From contig NZ_LHVE01000009.1 in assembly GCF_001269655.1 (NCBI RefSeq), positions 62,001-126,000 on the forward strand: a DNA stretch of 64,000 nt. The letters run 5' to 3'. Below, one piece after another: positions 8,983 to 18,741 of the stretch (position 1 is the first letter of the stretch; each line of letters begins with the position of its first letter). The notes beneath the pieces are model-generated. The model was not told the DNA's origin. It searched no databases and saw nothing but the letters and a program-made list of their open reading frames with translations. The translations under genes were made by a program, and so were the position numbers. Origin of the DNA: Pseudomonas thivervalensis. GTDB lineage: Bacteria; Pseudomonadota; Gammaproteobacteria; Pseudomonadales; Pseudomonadaceae.

Positions 8983-10452
8983 GTGAAGCATTTACTTAAG
9001 GATCCTACGCTGTGGCGCGACGGTGCCTATATCGCCGGTGAGTGGCTGGCCGAGACGCCCCACGGTCGGTACACGTTGCGTAATCCGGTGGATCAAATGG
9101 TGCTGGCCGAATTGCCGCGTTGCCGCGAAGCTGAAGTCCGGCACGCCATCGACGCGGCGCATGAGGCGTTTGGTCCATGGCGTCGCCTGACGGCCAAACG
9201 CCGTGGCGAGGTGTTGCGCCGCTGGTATGAGTTGATGGTCGAAAATCGCGAGGACATTGCCACGCTGATTACCCTGGAGGAGGGCAAGCCCCTGGAGGAG
9301 GCGCGGGGTGAAGTCGATTACGCGGCGTCTTTTGTGCGCTGGTTTGGCGAGGAAGCCACACGGGTGCGTGGTGATCTGATCCCGGGGGTGAAGGACACTC
9401 AGCGCATTGTGGTCCTGCGCGAACCCATCGGCGTCTGCGCCGCGATCACGCCCTGGAATTTCCCCGCTGCGATGATTACACGTAAGGCCGCTCCGGCCCT
9501 CGCGGCCGGTTGCACCATGGTGGTGAAGCCGGCCAGCCAGACGCCCCTGACCGCGCTGGCACTCGCCGAACTCGCCTTGCGCGCGGGGGTGCCGGCGGGT
9601 GTTTTCAGTGTGATCACGGGCAATGACACGCGCGATATTGCCGGTGAACTCACAGCCAACCCGTTGGTGCGCAAGCTTACGTTTACCGGGTCCACGGAAG
9701 TGGGCCGGCTGCTGCTGGCGCAAGCGGCACAGACGGTCAAGAAATGCTCCATGGAGCTGGGCGGCAACGCCCCGTTCATTGTCTTCGACGATGCTGATCT
9801 TGATGCGGCGGCTGACGGTGTGATGCTGGCGAAGTTTCGCAATGGTGGGCAGTCCTGTATCGGCGCGAATCGGGTGCTGGTGCAGTCCGGGGTTTATGAC
9901 GCATTGGCCGAGCGCATCGTTGAGCGCATGGCACGCCTGAAAGTGGGAAATGGTCTGGAGCCGGGTGTACAGGTCGGGCCGTTGATCGATGACGCGGCGG
10001 TACGAAAATCCCAGGCGCTGGTTGATGATGCGCTGGCCCAAGGCGCTCGATTGCTGTCTGGCGGCAAGCCCCATGCACTGGGCGGGTGTTTCTTCGAGCC
10101 CACCTTGTTGGCGGATGTGACCCATGGGATGCGGGTTGCTCGCGAAGAGATCTTCGGTCCGGTCATGCCATTGGTGCGTTTCGACACCGATGACCAAGCC
10201 ATTGCCATGGCCAACGACAGCGAGTTTGGCCTGGCGGCATATCTGTTCAGCCGTGATGCGGCACGTATCTGGCGCAACGCCGCGCGCATCGAATCGGGCA
10301 TGGTGGGCATCAACTGTGGCTTGATCTCGAATGAGGTCGCACCTTTCGGTGGCGTGAAGCAGAGCGGGCTTGGGCGAGAGGGTTCACACCTTGGGATCGA
10401 CGAATTCCTTGAAGTGAAATACCTCTGCTGGGATGGCTTGGAAAGCGTTTGA
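8983..10452 (+). CDS. NAD(P)-dependent aldehyde (succinate-semialdehyde type) dehydrogenase
   Basis: A 489-residue aldehyde dehydrogenase of GabD-like length. Visible features are the FTGSTEVGR cofactor loop, the general base in MELGGNAP and the catalytic cysteine in GGQSCIGANR. It starts with GTG behind a strong GAGGAGG ribosome site. It should oxidise the aldehyde or semialdehyde made by the upstream DapA-family enzyme. Succinate semialdehyde is only one possible substrate; glutarate or 2-oxoglutarate semialdehyde are equally compatible. Confidence 0.9.
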   Translation: MKHLLKDPTLWRDGAYIAGEWLAETPHGRYTLRNPVDQMVLAELPRCREAEVRHAIDAAHEAFGPWRRLTAKRRGEVLRRWYELMVENREDIATLITLEEGKPLEEARGEVDYAASFVRWFGEEATRVRGDLIPGVKDTQRIVVLREPIGVCAAITPWNFPAAMITRKAAPALAAGCTMVVKPASQTPLTALALAELALRAGVPAGVFSVITGNDTRDIAGELTANPLVRKLTFTGSTEVGRLLLAQAAQTVKKCSMELGGNAPFIVFDDADLDAAADGVMLAKFRNGGQSCIGANRVLVQSGVYDALAERIVERMARLKVGNGLEPGVQVGPLIDDAAVRKSQALVDDALAQGARLLSGGKPHALGGCFFEPTLLADVTHGMRVAREEIFGPVMPLVRFDTDDQAIAMANDSEFGLAAYLFSRDAARIWRNAARIESGMVGINCGLISNEVAPFGGVKQSGLGREGSHLGIDEFLEVKYLCWDGLESV

Positions 10453-10766
10453 GCAACCGTCGTTGAAGGCCGGTGGATGGCGGTTCGTGTGAGCCGTCGT
10501 TCATCGGCTTTTGTATTTGTTCTGCCGCAAGGCAGGCACTCCGAGCAATGTCCCCGGCTTACCTGCGAGACCCATCGCCGCCAGCGATACCTCGGATTGT
10601 GCAAAGCGATTTCAGCGCTGATAGCCGATTCGATAGTCTCGTGGCTGATCCGGCATTTTTCGTCGGCATTCCATGTTCCTGCGGCATTGACGCGATAGCG
10701 CCGCAGAGCTCGTCGGTGCGCCGTGCAATGTCTGCCCGAATGAATAAGAATAATTAGGAGAGCGTG
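10453..10766. other. intergenic region before the monooxygenase gene
   Basis: About 310 bases without a convincing gene. A modest stem (CTGCGGC at about 10679 and GCCGCAG at about 10700) lies close before the monooxygenase and could be an operator or attenuator. A short open frame here has no family resemblance. I see no clear terminator for the upstream operon. Confidence 0.3.
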
Positions 10767-11900
10767 ATGATTGCAGCAGTCAGTAAGGTCCTGGTGATTG
10801 GGGGAGGGTTCTCCGGTATGACCGCAGCTATCCAGCTCGCCCGCCAGGGCGTCGAAGTGGACCTCGTCGAAATCGATCCATTGTGGTGTCCTTTGGGAGC
10901 GGGGATTACGCTCAGTGGGCCCACGCTGCGAGCGCTTGATACGGTTGGGATTCTGGAAAGGGTCGCTGGGGAAGGGTACCTGTCGACCAATTTCGATGTG
11001 TTTTCACCGGCTGGCGACCTGATCGTGCAGTTGGCGCTTCGACCGCCGGTCAGCGATAAACCGATTCCCTGTGGTGGCGGTATCCTGCGCCCGGTGCTGG
11101 CTCGAATCTTTGCCGACAGGACGCGGGAAGTGGGTGCCCGCGTACGCCTCGGTATCACCTACGATAGCGTCATCGAGCGTGACGATGGCGTTGAAGTGTC
11201 TTTCACCGACGGGACCACTGAGCGCTATGACCTGGTCGTTGCCGCTGACGGTGTGCATTCGCGCACACGAAAGGACTTTTTCCCGAAAGCACCCTCGCCA
11301 AAACCCATTCATCAGAGCGTCTGGCGCGCGGTGCTGAAGCGTCCGCCGCAAATCGTGCGTCCCAGTCATTGGCTGGGTCGCACCAAGGTTGGCGTCAATC
11401 CGATCTCCGAAACGCACATGTACATGTTCCTCATGGAAAACCGCGAATTTTCCGAGTGGATCGATCCGGCCAGTTGGCCGGGTGAAATGGCGCGCCTGCT
11501 GAGTGAGTTTCCAGCCCCGATCCTGCAAACGCTGGTGCCGCAACTGTACGAGGCGGGCGCCAATATCGACTATCGTCCGCTGGCCAATCTGTTGGTGCCG
11601 TTGCCCTGGCACAAGGGCCGTATCGTGCTGATCGGCGATACGGTGCATGCCACCACGCCGCATCTGGCTTCCGGGGCTGGCATCGGTATTGAGAGCGCCA
11701 TCGTGCTTGCCGAAGAGTTACTCGCCAATAGCAACCTACAGACGGCCCTGAGCCGGTTCGAAACGCGGCGCTGGGAGCGTTGCCAACTCGTGGTCGAGAA
11801 CTCCGCGCGGCTGTGCGAGATAGAGAAAAGTGGTGGGGACAAGGAAGAGCATGCGCAGATCATGCGAGAGTCCACTGCGACGTTGGCTGAGCCAATCTGA
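10767..11900 (+). CDS. FAD-dependent monooxygenase (class A, aromatic hydroxylase type)
   Basis: A 377-residue flavoprotein with all three fingerprints of class A monooxygenases: GGGFSGMTAAIQLA at the N-terminus (FAD ADP-binding), the AADGVHS DG motif in the middle, and LIGDTVHATTPHLASGAG (FAD ribityl binding) near residue 290. Such enzymes hydroxylate aromatic acids with NAD(P)H and oxygen. A TAGGAG ribosome site supports the ATG at 10767. The gene ends at a hairpin shared with the convergent EthD gene. Confidence 0.9.
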   Translation: MIAAVSKVLVIGGGFSGMTAAIQLARQGVEVDLVEIDPLWCPLGAGITLSGPTLRALDTVGILERVAGEGYLSTNFDVFSPAGDLIVQLALRPPVSDKPIPCGGGILRPVLARIFADRTREVGARVRLGITYDSVIERDDGVEVSFTDGTTERYDLVVAADGVHSRTRKDFFPKAPSPKPIHQSVWRAVLKRPPQIVRPSHWLGRTKVGVNPISETHMYMFLMENREFSEWIDPASWPGEMARLLSEFPAPILQTLVPQLYEAGANIDYRPLANLLVPLPWHKGRIVLIGDTVHATTPHLASGAGIGIESAIVLAEELLANSNLQTALSRFETRRWERCQLVVENSARLCEIEKSGGDKEEHAQIMRESTATLAEPI

Positions 11901-11903
11901 GTG

Positions 11904-11933
11904 ATCGCGACCCTTCAGTTGGAGGGTCGCGAT
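11904..11933. terminator. bidirectional hairpin between convergent genes
   Basis: A perfect 11-bp inverted repeat (ATCGCGACCCT and its complement, 8-base loop) fills the 41-bp gap between two convergent stop codons. It has no U tract, but position and stability suggest it ends transcription from both sides. Confidence 0.65.
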
Positions 11934-11941
11934 GCAGGCCT

Positions 11942-12676
11942 CTATGAGCGGTGATCGAAAATAACGACTTCTTTGACGTAAGCGAAAAAAGACGCCGATG
12001 TCAGCGCCACGCCGTCCTCGGCAAGTTTTTGAAACAGCGCTCGCTGATACTGGCGAAAGGTCGAGAAATCCGCTTCATTTTCAAACCAAAGGCTAGAGGC
12101 ACCTTCGTATACGGCGATGTTTGGCCCGAAATAGGCCGTCACCTTGTCACCCTCGGGCAGGTACCGGGAGCGAACATACCGGCGTAGGGCGTTCTGGAAG
12201 TCGGGCTGTTCCCGGGTAATGTTCTCGTGAGCTGCGTCCCAAGCGCTGAAAAAATGATCGAGCGCCATGGCTGGATTTTTCTTCAGCAGGATCATTACCT
12301 TCCACGGAAGAGGCGCCGTAGCGGTGCTAGCCGTCTCCACTTCATCCATCAATTGAGCGAGCTGCTCGGAAAGGTCAGCGAAGTTCTTTGCATCAGGGCC
12401 AACGGTTTGCTGGGTATAGGGATCGCTGAAGGTGCGAATCAAACCTGGCACGTCTTCAAAAAACAGCTCTGTAATGGAGTCTTTGTGGAAGGACTGTGCG
12501 TAGGCATTGTCGGCGTCAACCCCGAAAGCCGCGTCGATGACATGGTTCTGCACGTACCGTTTGACGCCTAGAGGCTTCGCTTGAGCGATTTTCCCGTGCG
12601 TGTGCTCTACATAGTTTAAAAACTCAACATGCGTCATTCCAGGTTTTCTGCGTACAGCGGCTAGGATCTTAATCAT
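11942..12676 (-). CDS. EthD-domain protein, two tandem repeats
   Basis: A 244-residue protein made of two ferredoxin-like EthD halves (about residues 1-115 and 122-244). Each half has the family pattern of a short strand followed by an H-F/W-D/Y-x2-H-type segment (MTHVEFLNYVEHTHGKIA; MALDHFFSAWDAAHENI). EthD-like proteins are small dimeric barrels found in catabolic clusters, sometimes as decarboxylases, dehalogenases or monooxygenase helpers. The duplication makes a built-in dimer. The ATG at 12676 matches the family N-terminus; a longer frame adds 17 unrelated residues. Confidence 0.8.
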   Translation of the reverse strand: MIKILAAVRRKPGMTHVEFLNYVEHTHGKIAQAKPLGVKRYVQNHVIDAAFGVDADNAYAQSFHKDSITELFFEDVPGLIRTFSDPYTQQTVGPDAKNFADLSEQLAQLMDEVETASTATAPLPWKVMILLKKNPAMALDHFFSAWDAAHENITREQPDFQNALRRYVRSRYLPEGDKVTAYFGPNIAVYEGASSLWFENEADFSTFRQYQRALFQKLAEDGVALTSASFFAYVKEVVIFDHRS

Positions 12677-13023
12677 GAGCGCGTTCTCGTTTTTGGCAGG
12701 GGCGACTGTCTTGGACCTTAAATGCAATGTGCGCGGGTGTTATTCATCTAGTTGTTTTCAACACCAAAATATAAGGGCAGGATTGTCCCGCAAACCAATC
12801 GGTATTCATGCTGGTAGGTATCGTGCAATAACATGCTTGACGAGCGCAGGGCTTGTTTCTTCATCGCCTAGGGTATTTGTTGAACATTCCCCCACCCAGG
12901 CGCTATGGTCGGGCTCAATGTTCACGTCGATCACGAGGCGGCGAAGCCAAGCTTCTGAAAACCGTGATCCAAGCGACGTTTAGTCCAGCGTGTTGTCAAT
13001 GGTGGCGTTAGGAATACTGTTAA
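12677..13023. promoter_or_regulatory. divergent intergenic region between EthD and XRE genes
   Basis: About 350 bases separate the divergent EthD and regulator genes. A TTGTCA (12993) and TACTGT (13015) pair spaced by 16 bases resembles a sigma-70 promoter, but it would start transcription almost at the regulator start codon. No other gene is seen. Confidence 0.3.
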
Positions 13024-13851
13024 ATGCTGAGTTCCAATTCACCCCGGTCGGCGCAAGACTTCAGTCAAAACTTGCGCCTTCTCTGCGGGTACTACAAATC
13101 GGTGGCGATGGTCTGCCGCTCCCTCGATATCAATCGCCAGCAGTTCAACAAGTACTTGGGGGCGCAGGCGACGCCTTCACTCTTCACCCTTCGCAAGATA
13201 TGCGCTTTTTTCGGGGTGGATGAGGATGAAATATTCTCCGAGCACGAGTCATTCCGCGCTTTGCTCAACAGACAGCGCACGGCGCGAGAGCCGGACAGTG
13301 CTGTACCCACCGATTTTTTTCCAAGCTCCGCGCAGGAGCTGTCGAAGTACCAGGGTTACTACTTTGTCTATTTGATGTCGCCCTCCGGATCAGGAGAGGT
13401 GATCAAGTCGATTACCCGCTTGACCCGTTCCGGCAACAAGATCCTGAGTAAAACCTACGAGCGAGTGAGGTTGGGTGATGACCAACTGAAGAGTTTCGGC
13501 ATCAATAAATATAGGGGGTTCTGCTTTGCCTCATCCGATCTGATTTACATCGTCGAGCGCGAGTACCTATCGTCTCGGGGCTATATCTGGTCAGCGCTTT
13601 ACCCCTCCTATCGCAGTCGTTTCCGCTTTCTCAACGGCTTGGTGCTCGGCGTGTCGGGCGACAATTTTCGACGTCCTTTTGGTGCGCAGATTGTGTTTGA
13701 GTACCTCGGTGAATCGATCGATCGGCGTAACGCGCTTTCCAGTTGCAGCTGCTTCCCGATTGATGCCCCTGAGATCCCCAGCGAGGTGAGGGCGCGGCTA
13801 CTGATTCGCCCATCCGAGGGTGAGTTCAACCTCGTTCCGCCGTTGTTCTAA
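13024..13851 (+). CDS. XRE/Cro-type helix-turn-helix regulator
   Basis: A 275-residue regulator with an N-terminal HTH of the lambda-repressor type (about residues 10-65: MVCRSLDINRQQFNKYLGAQATPSLFT is the recognition region) and a long C-terminal domain of about 200 residues that I do not recognise. This architecture, with HTH plus sensor-like domain, occurs next to catabolic operons in Pseudomonas. It stands between the EthD gene and the ABC importer, so it may control one or both. Confidence 0.78.
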   Translation: MLSSNSPRSAQDFSQNLRLLCGYYKSVAMVCRSLDINRQQFNKYLGAQATPSLFTLRKICAFFGVDEDEIFSEHESFRALLNRQRTAREPDSAVPTDFFPSSAQELSKYQGYYFVYLMSPSGSGEVIKSITRLTRSGNKILSKTYERVRLGDDQLKSFGINKYRGFCFASSDLIYIVEREYLSSRGYIWSALYPSYRSRFRFLNGLVLGVSGDNFRRPFGAQIVFEYLGESIDRRNALSSCSCFPIDAPEIPSEVRARLLIRPSEGEFNLVPPLF

Positions 13852-13876
13852 CCCCGCTTTAAAAACAGACGCTAGG

Positions 13877-13909
13877 TGACGCTTTCAAGCGTCATCAGGC
13901 GTTTTTTTC
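13877..13909 (+). terminator. rho-independent terminator
   Basis: The 6-bp stem TGACGC/GCGTCA, extended imperfectly outward by ACGC/GCGT pairing, is followed by seven T residues. It lies 25 bp after the XRE gene stop. Confidence 0.85.
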
Positions 13910-14074
13910 TTAGCGCTCGCGAAATTGAGCTGGCGGTGCGGCAGATCAATAATGGGCCACACCGCTCAACAGGCAGTTTCACGAACGGCCAATCACGTCG
14001 TTCATTCCAGCTGGATTAACGCCTGCTCGTGCAAGTGACCCGCTGCGCCCATCATAAAAATAAGAGGAACACCG

Positions 14075-15619
14075 ATGAACTTCAAAAGAACCTTGATGGC
14101 AGGGTTGATGGCGCTTTCCATTACCGCGCCGTTGACCAGCGGCTTGGTGTGTGCGGCCACCAATACCTTGGTTGTCGCTGATCGAGCCTCCTTCAAGGAT
14201 TGGGATCCAGCCTCGGCGTTTTCGGAAGAGGTGCGGGTGCTGGGCAATATCTACGAGACGCTTCTGGTCTATAACGCTCCGGGCAGTGCCGAGGAGTTTT
14301 CCCCTGGGCTCGCCACGTCCTGGGAAAGCAGCGACAGCGGCAAGACCTGGACCTTCAAGCTGCGGCACGGCGTTAAGTTTCATGACGGTTCGGCGTTCGA
14401 TGCCGCAGCGGTCAAGAAATCCATCGATTACGTCAAGGCGCTGAAACAGGGCGCTGCGTATGTATGGAAAGCCCTGGACTCCGTCGAGGTCGTCGCTGAC
14501 GACACGGTAGTGCTCAAGTTTCAAAATCCCACTCCGGCCAATCTGATCGCGGCAGGTCAATACGCTGCTTATATCATTGCCCCGGCGGCGGTGGATAAGG
14601 GGCATGACTGGATGATGGCTCCCAACGCTATCGGTACCGGTCCCTATAAGCTTGGGCAGGTCGAACAGGGTCAGCAAGTGGTGCTCGAGCGTTTCGATGG
14701 CTACTGGGGGGGCTGGAAAGAAGGGCAATTCGATCGGGTCATCGTGAAAGTCGTGTCCGAAGCCTCCACCCGCACCCAGATGATCAAGAATGGCGAGGCC
14801 GGTGTCGCCTGGGATATCCCTCTTGATCAGCTCAAGGTGTTGGGAGAGAACCCTGCGATCAAGGTGAGCACCGCGCCTTCGTGGAAGAACTTCCAGTTCT
14901 TGATCAATACCCAGAAGTACCCTACGGATAACGTGGCATTTCGTCAGGCGCTGCAATACCTCTGGGACTATGAAGGTGTCACCGACGATATTCTGCATGG
15001 CTACGGCAGTGTCCCCAAAGGACCTTTGCCCAGCAGTATCTGGGGGCATGCCAGCGTGCCCATGGCTTCTTACGATCTGGAAAAAGCCCGACAATTATTG
15101 GAAGCCTCCGGTGTTCCCAAGCAGGACTGGAAGGTCTCGATGCAGTACATCAGCGGTGTCTATGCAAACGCTGCTGAGCTGTTCCAGGCGACGGCGTCTC
15201 AAGTTGGCGTAGAAGTGGAGTTACGCCCCGGCGAGTGGGGTGTGATCTGGGATAAGGCGAAGAAGCTGGACACCGCTCCCAACCTGCAATCCATGGCTTG
15301 GTGGCCCACGTATCCGACACCCAGCGATTGGCTTTTCAGTGAGTTTCATACAGAAAAACCCACGCTGTTCAATCTGTCCCACTACAGCAACCCAGGCTTC
15401 GACCAGTTGATCGAGGAGGCGGTGGCGCTAGAAGGCAGTGACCGGGCGCAATCCACTAAAAAGTACCAGCAGGCCCAAGAGCTACTGGCCAAGGACGCTC
15501 CTGCGATCTGGTACGCAGACGTGCAGCAGATACGGGTTTCTCGCAAAGACATCAAGGGCATGGAAAAGAGCCTGAATCCTGCTTATGAGGCAATTCTCTA
15601 CTACAACTTGAATCGATGA
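14075..15619 (+). CDS. peptide-type ABC transporter substrate-binding protein (SBP family 5)
   Basis: A 514-residue periplasmic binding protein of the DppA/OppA class. It has a Sec signal peptide (MNFKRTLMAGLMALSITAPL..., cleavage near residue 27-28 after VCA), then the family pattern of residues such as YETLLVY, FSPGLATSWE and FHDGSAFDA. It catches the substrate for the importer encoded by the next four genes. The ligand may be a di- or oligopeptide, or another amide-like or aromatic compound as often seen for this family in catabolic loci. An AGAGGA ribosome site supports the start. Confidence 0.93.
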   Translation: MNFKRTLMAGLMALSITAPLTSGLVCAATNTLVVADRASFKDWDPASAFSEEVRVLGNIYETLLVYNAPGSAEEFSPGLATSWESSDSGKTWTFKLRHGVKFHDGSAFDAAAVKKSIDYVKALKQGAAYVWKALDSVEVVADDTVVLKFQNPTPANLIAAGQYAAYIIAPAAVDKGHDWMMAPNAIGTGPYKLGQVEQGQQVVLERFDGYWGGWKEGQFDRVIVKVVSEASTRTQMIKNGEAGVAWDIPLDQLKVLGENPAIKVSTAPSWKNFQFLINTQKYPTDNVAFRQALQYLWDYEGVTDDILHGYGSVPKGPLPSSIWGHASVPMASYDLEKARQLLEASGVPKQDWKVSMQYISGVYANAAELFQATASQVGVEVELRPGEWGVIWDKAKKLDTAPNLQSMAWWPTYPTPSDWLFSEFHTEKPTLFNLSHYSNPGFDQLIEEAVALEGSDRAQSTKKYQQAQELLAKDAPAIWYADVQQIRVSRKDIKGMEKSLNPAYEAILYYNLNR

Positions 15620-15788
15620 ATGCTGAGTTGTTCTCGGTGAAGTTGTAGGTGTAGGCCCCTGATTTACCCTGTCACCCGATAGTTGGTTGATTCGCCTGGT
15701 CATTCCTCAAAAGTTAGTTCGCTTTGAGGGCTTTATGCTGGGCGCAAGAAGGCAGGGCCAAGTTGATTAGCCACAAAAGGTAGTGCAA

Positions 15789-16805
15789 ATGGCGAAGTAT
15801 ATAGCCCAGCGACTGATCGTGATGTTCTTCATTCTTCTGGGCGTGTTGACCATCACCTTTGTTCTGAGCCGAGCTCTTCCCGGATCCCCGGTAGAGATGA
15901 TGCTGGGGAACCACCCCACGGCAGAGCAGATTGCCGTCGAGCGAGAAAAGCTGGGGTTGGATAAACCTCTGCCTATCCAGTATTTCAATTACATCGGCGA
16001 CCTTCTGCAAGGTGATTTTGGCAACAGTCTGCGCACCGGGCGGCCGGTGATGGAGGAGGTGGTCAGGCGGGTTGGCGCGACGTTCGAACTGACGCTACTG
16101 GCAATGTTCTGGGTGGTTGTACTCGGGGTGCCGATCGGCGTCATCTCGGCGGCGCGGCAGAATTCAGTGGTCGACAACGTGGCACGAGCGGGGTCCATCG
16201 CCGGGACGGCATTTCCCGTTTTCATCTTGGCCATGGGTCTGCAATTGTTGTTCTACGGCAAGCTCAACTGGCTGCCCCTCCAAGGACGTATCGATGCTTC
16301 GATTCTCCTCGATAGCCCGTTTGAGCGCGTGACCGGTTTTTACCTGATCGACACGCTGCTGGCCGGTAATTTCGTAGCGCTGTGGAGCGCCATCAAACAC
16401 CTGACGCTCCCCGTGCTCACCCTGGTCATCGTGACCTTGGCCACTGTCACCCGGATCACCCGCAACATGATGGTCGAGGTGCTCTCCGAAGAGTACATCC
16501 GTACGGCCATTTCTTACGGCGTACCCAAGTGGCGTATCCACTACGCCTATGCCCTGAAGGCGACAATGATTCCGCTCCTGACGGTGGTGGGCCTGACCTT
16601 CGGTTACCTGCTCGGCGGTGCAGTCGTTGTCGAGTTCGTTTTCGATTGGCCCGGCCTGGGCGGCTTCGTGGTGTTTTCGATTGCCCAGAATGATTTTCCC
16701 GCCGTAATGGGCGCCACCCTGGTGCTAGCCACGACGTATCTGTCGATCAACCTGATTGTTGATCTCTTGTATCACCTTGTTGATCCGAGGTTGCGAGTCC
16801 AATGA
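15789..16805 (+). CDS. ABC transporter permease, DppB-like
   Basis: A 338-residue inner-membrane permease with an N-terminal TM helix, the conserved DKPLPIQY segment, and the EAA loop (RTAISYGVPKWRIHYAYALK). It ends in a typical LLYHLVDPRLR tail. It pairs with the downstream DppC-like permease, joined by an ATGA overlap. The ATG at 15789 is preferred over a GTG two codons earlier because an AAAGG site sits at suitable distance. Confidence 0.93.
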   Translation: MAKYIAQRLIVMFFILLGVLTITFVLSRALPGSPVEMMLGNHPTAEQIAVEREKLGLDKPLPIQYFNYIGDLLQGDFGNSLRTGRPVMEEVVRRVGATFELTLLAMFWVVVLGVPIGVISAARQNSVVDNVARAGSIAGTAFPVFILAMGLQLLFYGKLNWLPLQGRIDASILLDSPFERVTGFYLIDTLLAGNFVALWSAIKHLTLPVLTLVIVTLATVTRITRNMMVEVLSEEYIRTAISYGVPKWRIHYAYALKATMIPLLTVVGLTFGYLLGGAVVVEFVFDWPGLGGFVVFSIAQNDFPAVMGATLVLATTYLSINLIVDLLYHLVDPRLRVQ

Positions 16806-17686
16806 GTATCCAAGACGTATCCCTGTCCATGCCCTCGCGAGCCCCATCATGGCGTATCAAGGCCCTGGCTTTTGCCTGCGATAACAAGTTGTTTGTATTT
16901 GGCGCGCTGTTATTGCTGCTGATCATCCTGGCGGCCATCTTCGCCCCCTGGCTTGCGCCTTATGAACCGAACAAGATTGTCTTTTCCCAAAAATTAATGG
17001 CACCCAACTGGGCACACTGGATGGGCACCGACGAGTTTGGTCGCGACATTCTTTCCCGGGTGCTTTATGGCGCACGCACCTCACTGATCATCGGAGTGAG
17101 CGTGACGCTGATCGCGATGCTGATCGGGATTCCGATTGGGCTTGTTTCCGGTTACTTCGGCGGTCGTATTGATACGCTGCTGATGCGTGTCTCGGACGTG
17201 TTCCTGGCCTTTCCACCGCTGTTGTTGCCGATCGCTATCACCGCTGCGCTGGGATCGGGATTGGCCAACGCCATGCTAGCGCTCGCAGTCTCCTGGTTCC
17301 CTTGGTACGCGAGGATCATGCGCGGTGCGGTAGTACGGGTTCGTTCAGAAACCTATATCCATGCCGCTCGCTCCATGGGGGTCAGTCATTTCCGTATTTT
17401 GCTTCGCCATGTCCTGCCCAACGCCACCACGCCTGTGATCGTGCAGGGCTCCATGGACTTTGGCTACACCATTCTCGCCGCTGCCTCGCTGAGCTTTATC
17501 GGGCTGGGGGCCAAGCCGCCCATGGTCGAATGGGGACTGATGGCCGCGGCGTCGCGCTCGCAGTTGCTCGAAAATCCCTGGACGGTGCTGTTTCCCGGCG
17601 TCGCGATTTTTGTCCTGGTACTGGCTGTCAACCTGGTGGGTGATGGGCTGCGCGATGTGCTCGATCCAAAGAAGGGGACGCGCTGA
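16802..17686 (+). CDS. ABC transporter permease, DppC-like
   Basis: A 294-residue permease with the DppC family N-terminus (TM helix then WLAPYEPN and HWMGTDEFGRDILSRVLYGARTSL) and EAA loop (YIHAARSMGVSHFRILLRHVLPN). It forms the translocation channel with the preceding permease. Its stop overlaps the next start at one base (TGATG). Confidence 0.94.
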   Translation: MSIQDVSLSMPSRAPSWRIKALAFACDNKLFVFGALLLLLIILAAIFAPWLAPYEPNKIVFSQKLMAPNWAHWMGTDEFGRDILSRVLYGARTSLIIGVSVTLIAMLIGIPIGLVSGYFGGRIDTLLMRVSDVFLAFPPLLLPIAITAALGSGLANAMLALAVSWFPWYARIMRGAVVRVRSETYIHAARSMGVSHFRILLRHVLPNATTPVIVQGSMDFGYTILAAASLSFIGLGAKPPMVEWGLMAAASRSQLLENPWTVLFPGVAIFVLVLAVNLVGDGLRDVLDPKKGTR

Positions 17687-18717
17687 TGATCAACGAATCC
17701 TTGCAACCGTCTACTCCCGAACGTCCTGCCGCTTCGAATAACGACGCAGCTCAAGAATGGGTGCTGGAAGTGGAAGGGCTGACGGTGTCTTTCCCTGGTT
17801 TGTTCAAGACCGTAAAGGCCGTACGCGGCATCGACCTCAAGGTAAGGCGCGGCGAGATCCTTGGATTGGTCGGGGAGTCGGGCTCGGGCAAGTCAATGAC
17901 CGCCATGTCCTGCCTTGGATTGATGCCTGACGCCGCTCGGCTGGGAGGCAGTGTCAAGGTCGCCGGACAGCAGGTCAACGGTGCGTCGGCATCGCAGCTA
18001 GCGGATTTGCGCGGCGGCGGCGCGGCGATGATCTTCCAGAATCCAATGAAGGCGCTCAATCCGTTTTTCACTGTCGGCCGGCAGATGTTCGATGTCATCG
18101 GCTGCCATCGGCAACTGAGCAAGGCACAAATCCGCGCTGAGGCGCTGAACTCGCTGGAGGCGGTGAGCATGCCCGATCCCTCTCTGGCACTGGCCAAGTA
18201 TCCGCACCAAATGTCTGGCGGCCAGTTGCAGCGAGTGGTGATTGCCATGGCGTTGGCCTGCCGACCGAAACTGCTGATCGCCGATGAGCCGACCACGGCG
18301 CTCGACGTCACCGTGCAGGCTCAAATCATCGCCTTGCTACGCAAGCTCGCGCAGGAGCAGGACCTGGCGATTCTGTTTATCACCCACAACCTTGGCGTCA
18401 TGGCTTCGCTCTGTGACCGGGTGGCGGTGATGTATGCCGGCGAAGTGGTGGAGAGCGGTCCGGTGGGCCAAGTGTTCAAGCGACCAGCACACCCCTACAC
18501 CCTGAAACTGATGGGCACCGTGCCAAAGTTGGGGCAGGGATCCCAGCCCCTGGGCTTCATCCCCGGGCAGGTGCCGAACATGGCGGTTCCTCCGGCAGGC
18601 TGCGCCTTCAATCCACGCTGTGAACGCGCCACTGGACGATGCGTTCAGGCTGCGCCGAGGGTAGAGATCGGCGAGGGACACTGGGCGGCTTGCCACAACA
18701 CGTTGGTCAAGGTGTGA
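17686..18717 (+). CDS. peptide-type ABC transporter ATP-binding protein, DppD-like
   Basis: A 343-residue ATPase with Walker A GESGSGKS, signature MSGGQLQRV and Walker B LLIADEPTTALDVT, plus the C-terminal oligopeptide-transporter extension with the cysteine cluster CAFNPRCERATGRC. It works with the DppF-like ATPase encoded next. The gene follows the permease gene with a one-base overlap. Confidence 0.94.
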   Translation: MINESLQPSTPERPAASNNDAAQEWVLEVEGLTVSFPGLFKTVKAVRGIDLKVRRGEILGLVGESGSGKSMTAMSCLGLMPDAARLGGSVKVAGQQVNGASASQLADLRGGGAAMIFQNPMKALNPFFTVGRQMFDVIGCHRQLSKAQIRAEALNSLEAVSMPDPSLALAKYPHQMSGGQLQRVVIAMALACRPKLLIADEPTTALDVTVQAQIIALLRKLAQEQDLAILFITHNLGVMASLCDRVAVMYAGEVVESGPVGQVFKRPAHPYTLKLMGTVPKLGQGSQPLGFIPGQVPNMAVPPAGCAFNPRCERATGRCVQAAPRVEIGEGHWAACHNTLVKV

Positions 18718-18741
18718 GGCTTCTTTGAAAGGTAAACGGCT

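Noticed and set aside
12993-13020. Sigma-70-like TTGTCA/TACTGT pair as XRE gene promoter
   Set aside because: Transcription would start at or after the proposed start codon, so it is only mentioned as a weak candidate.
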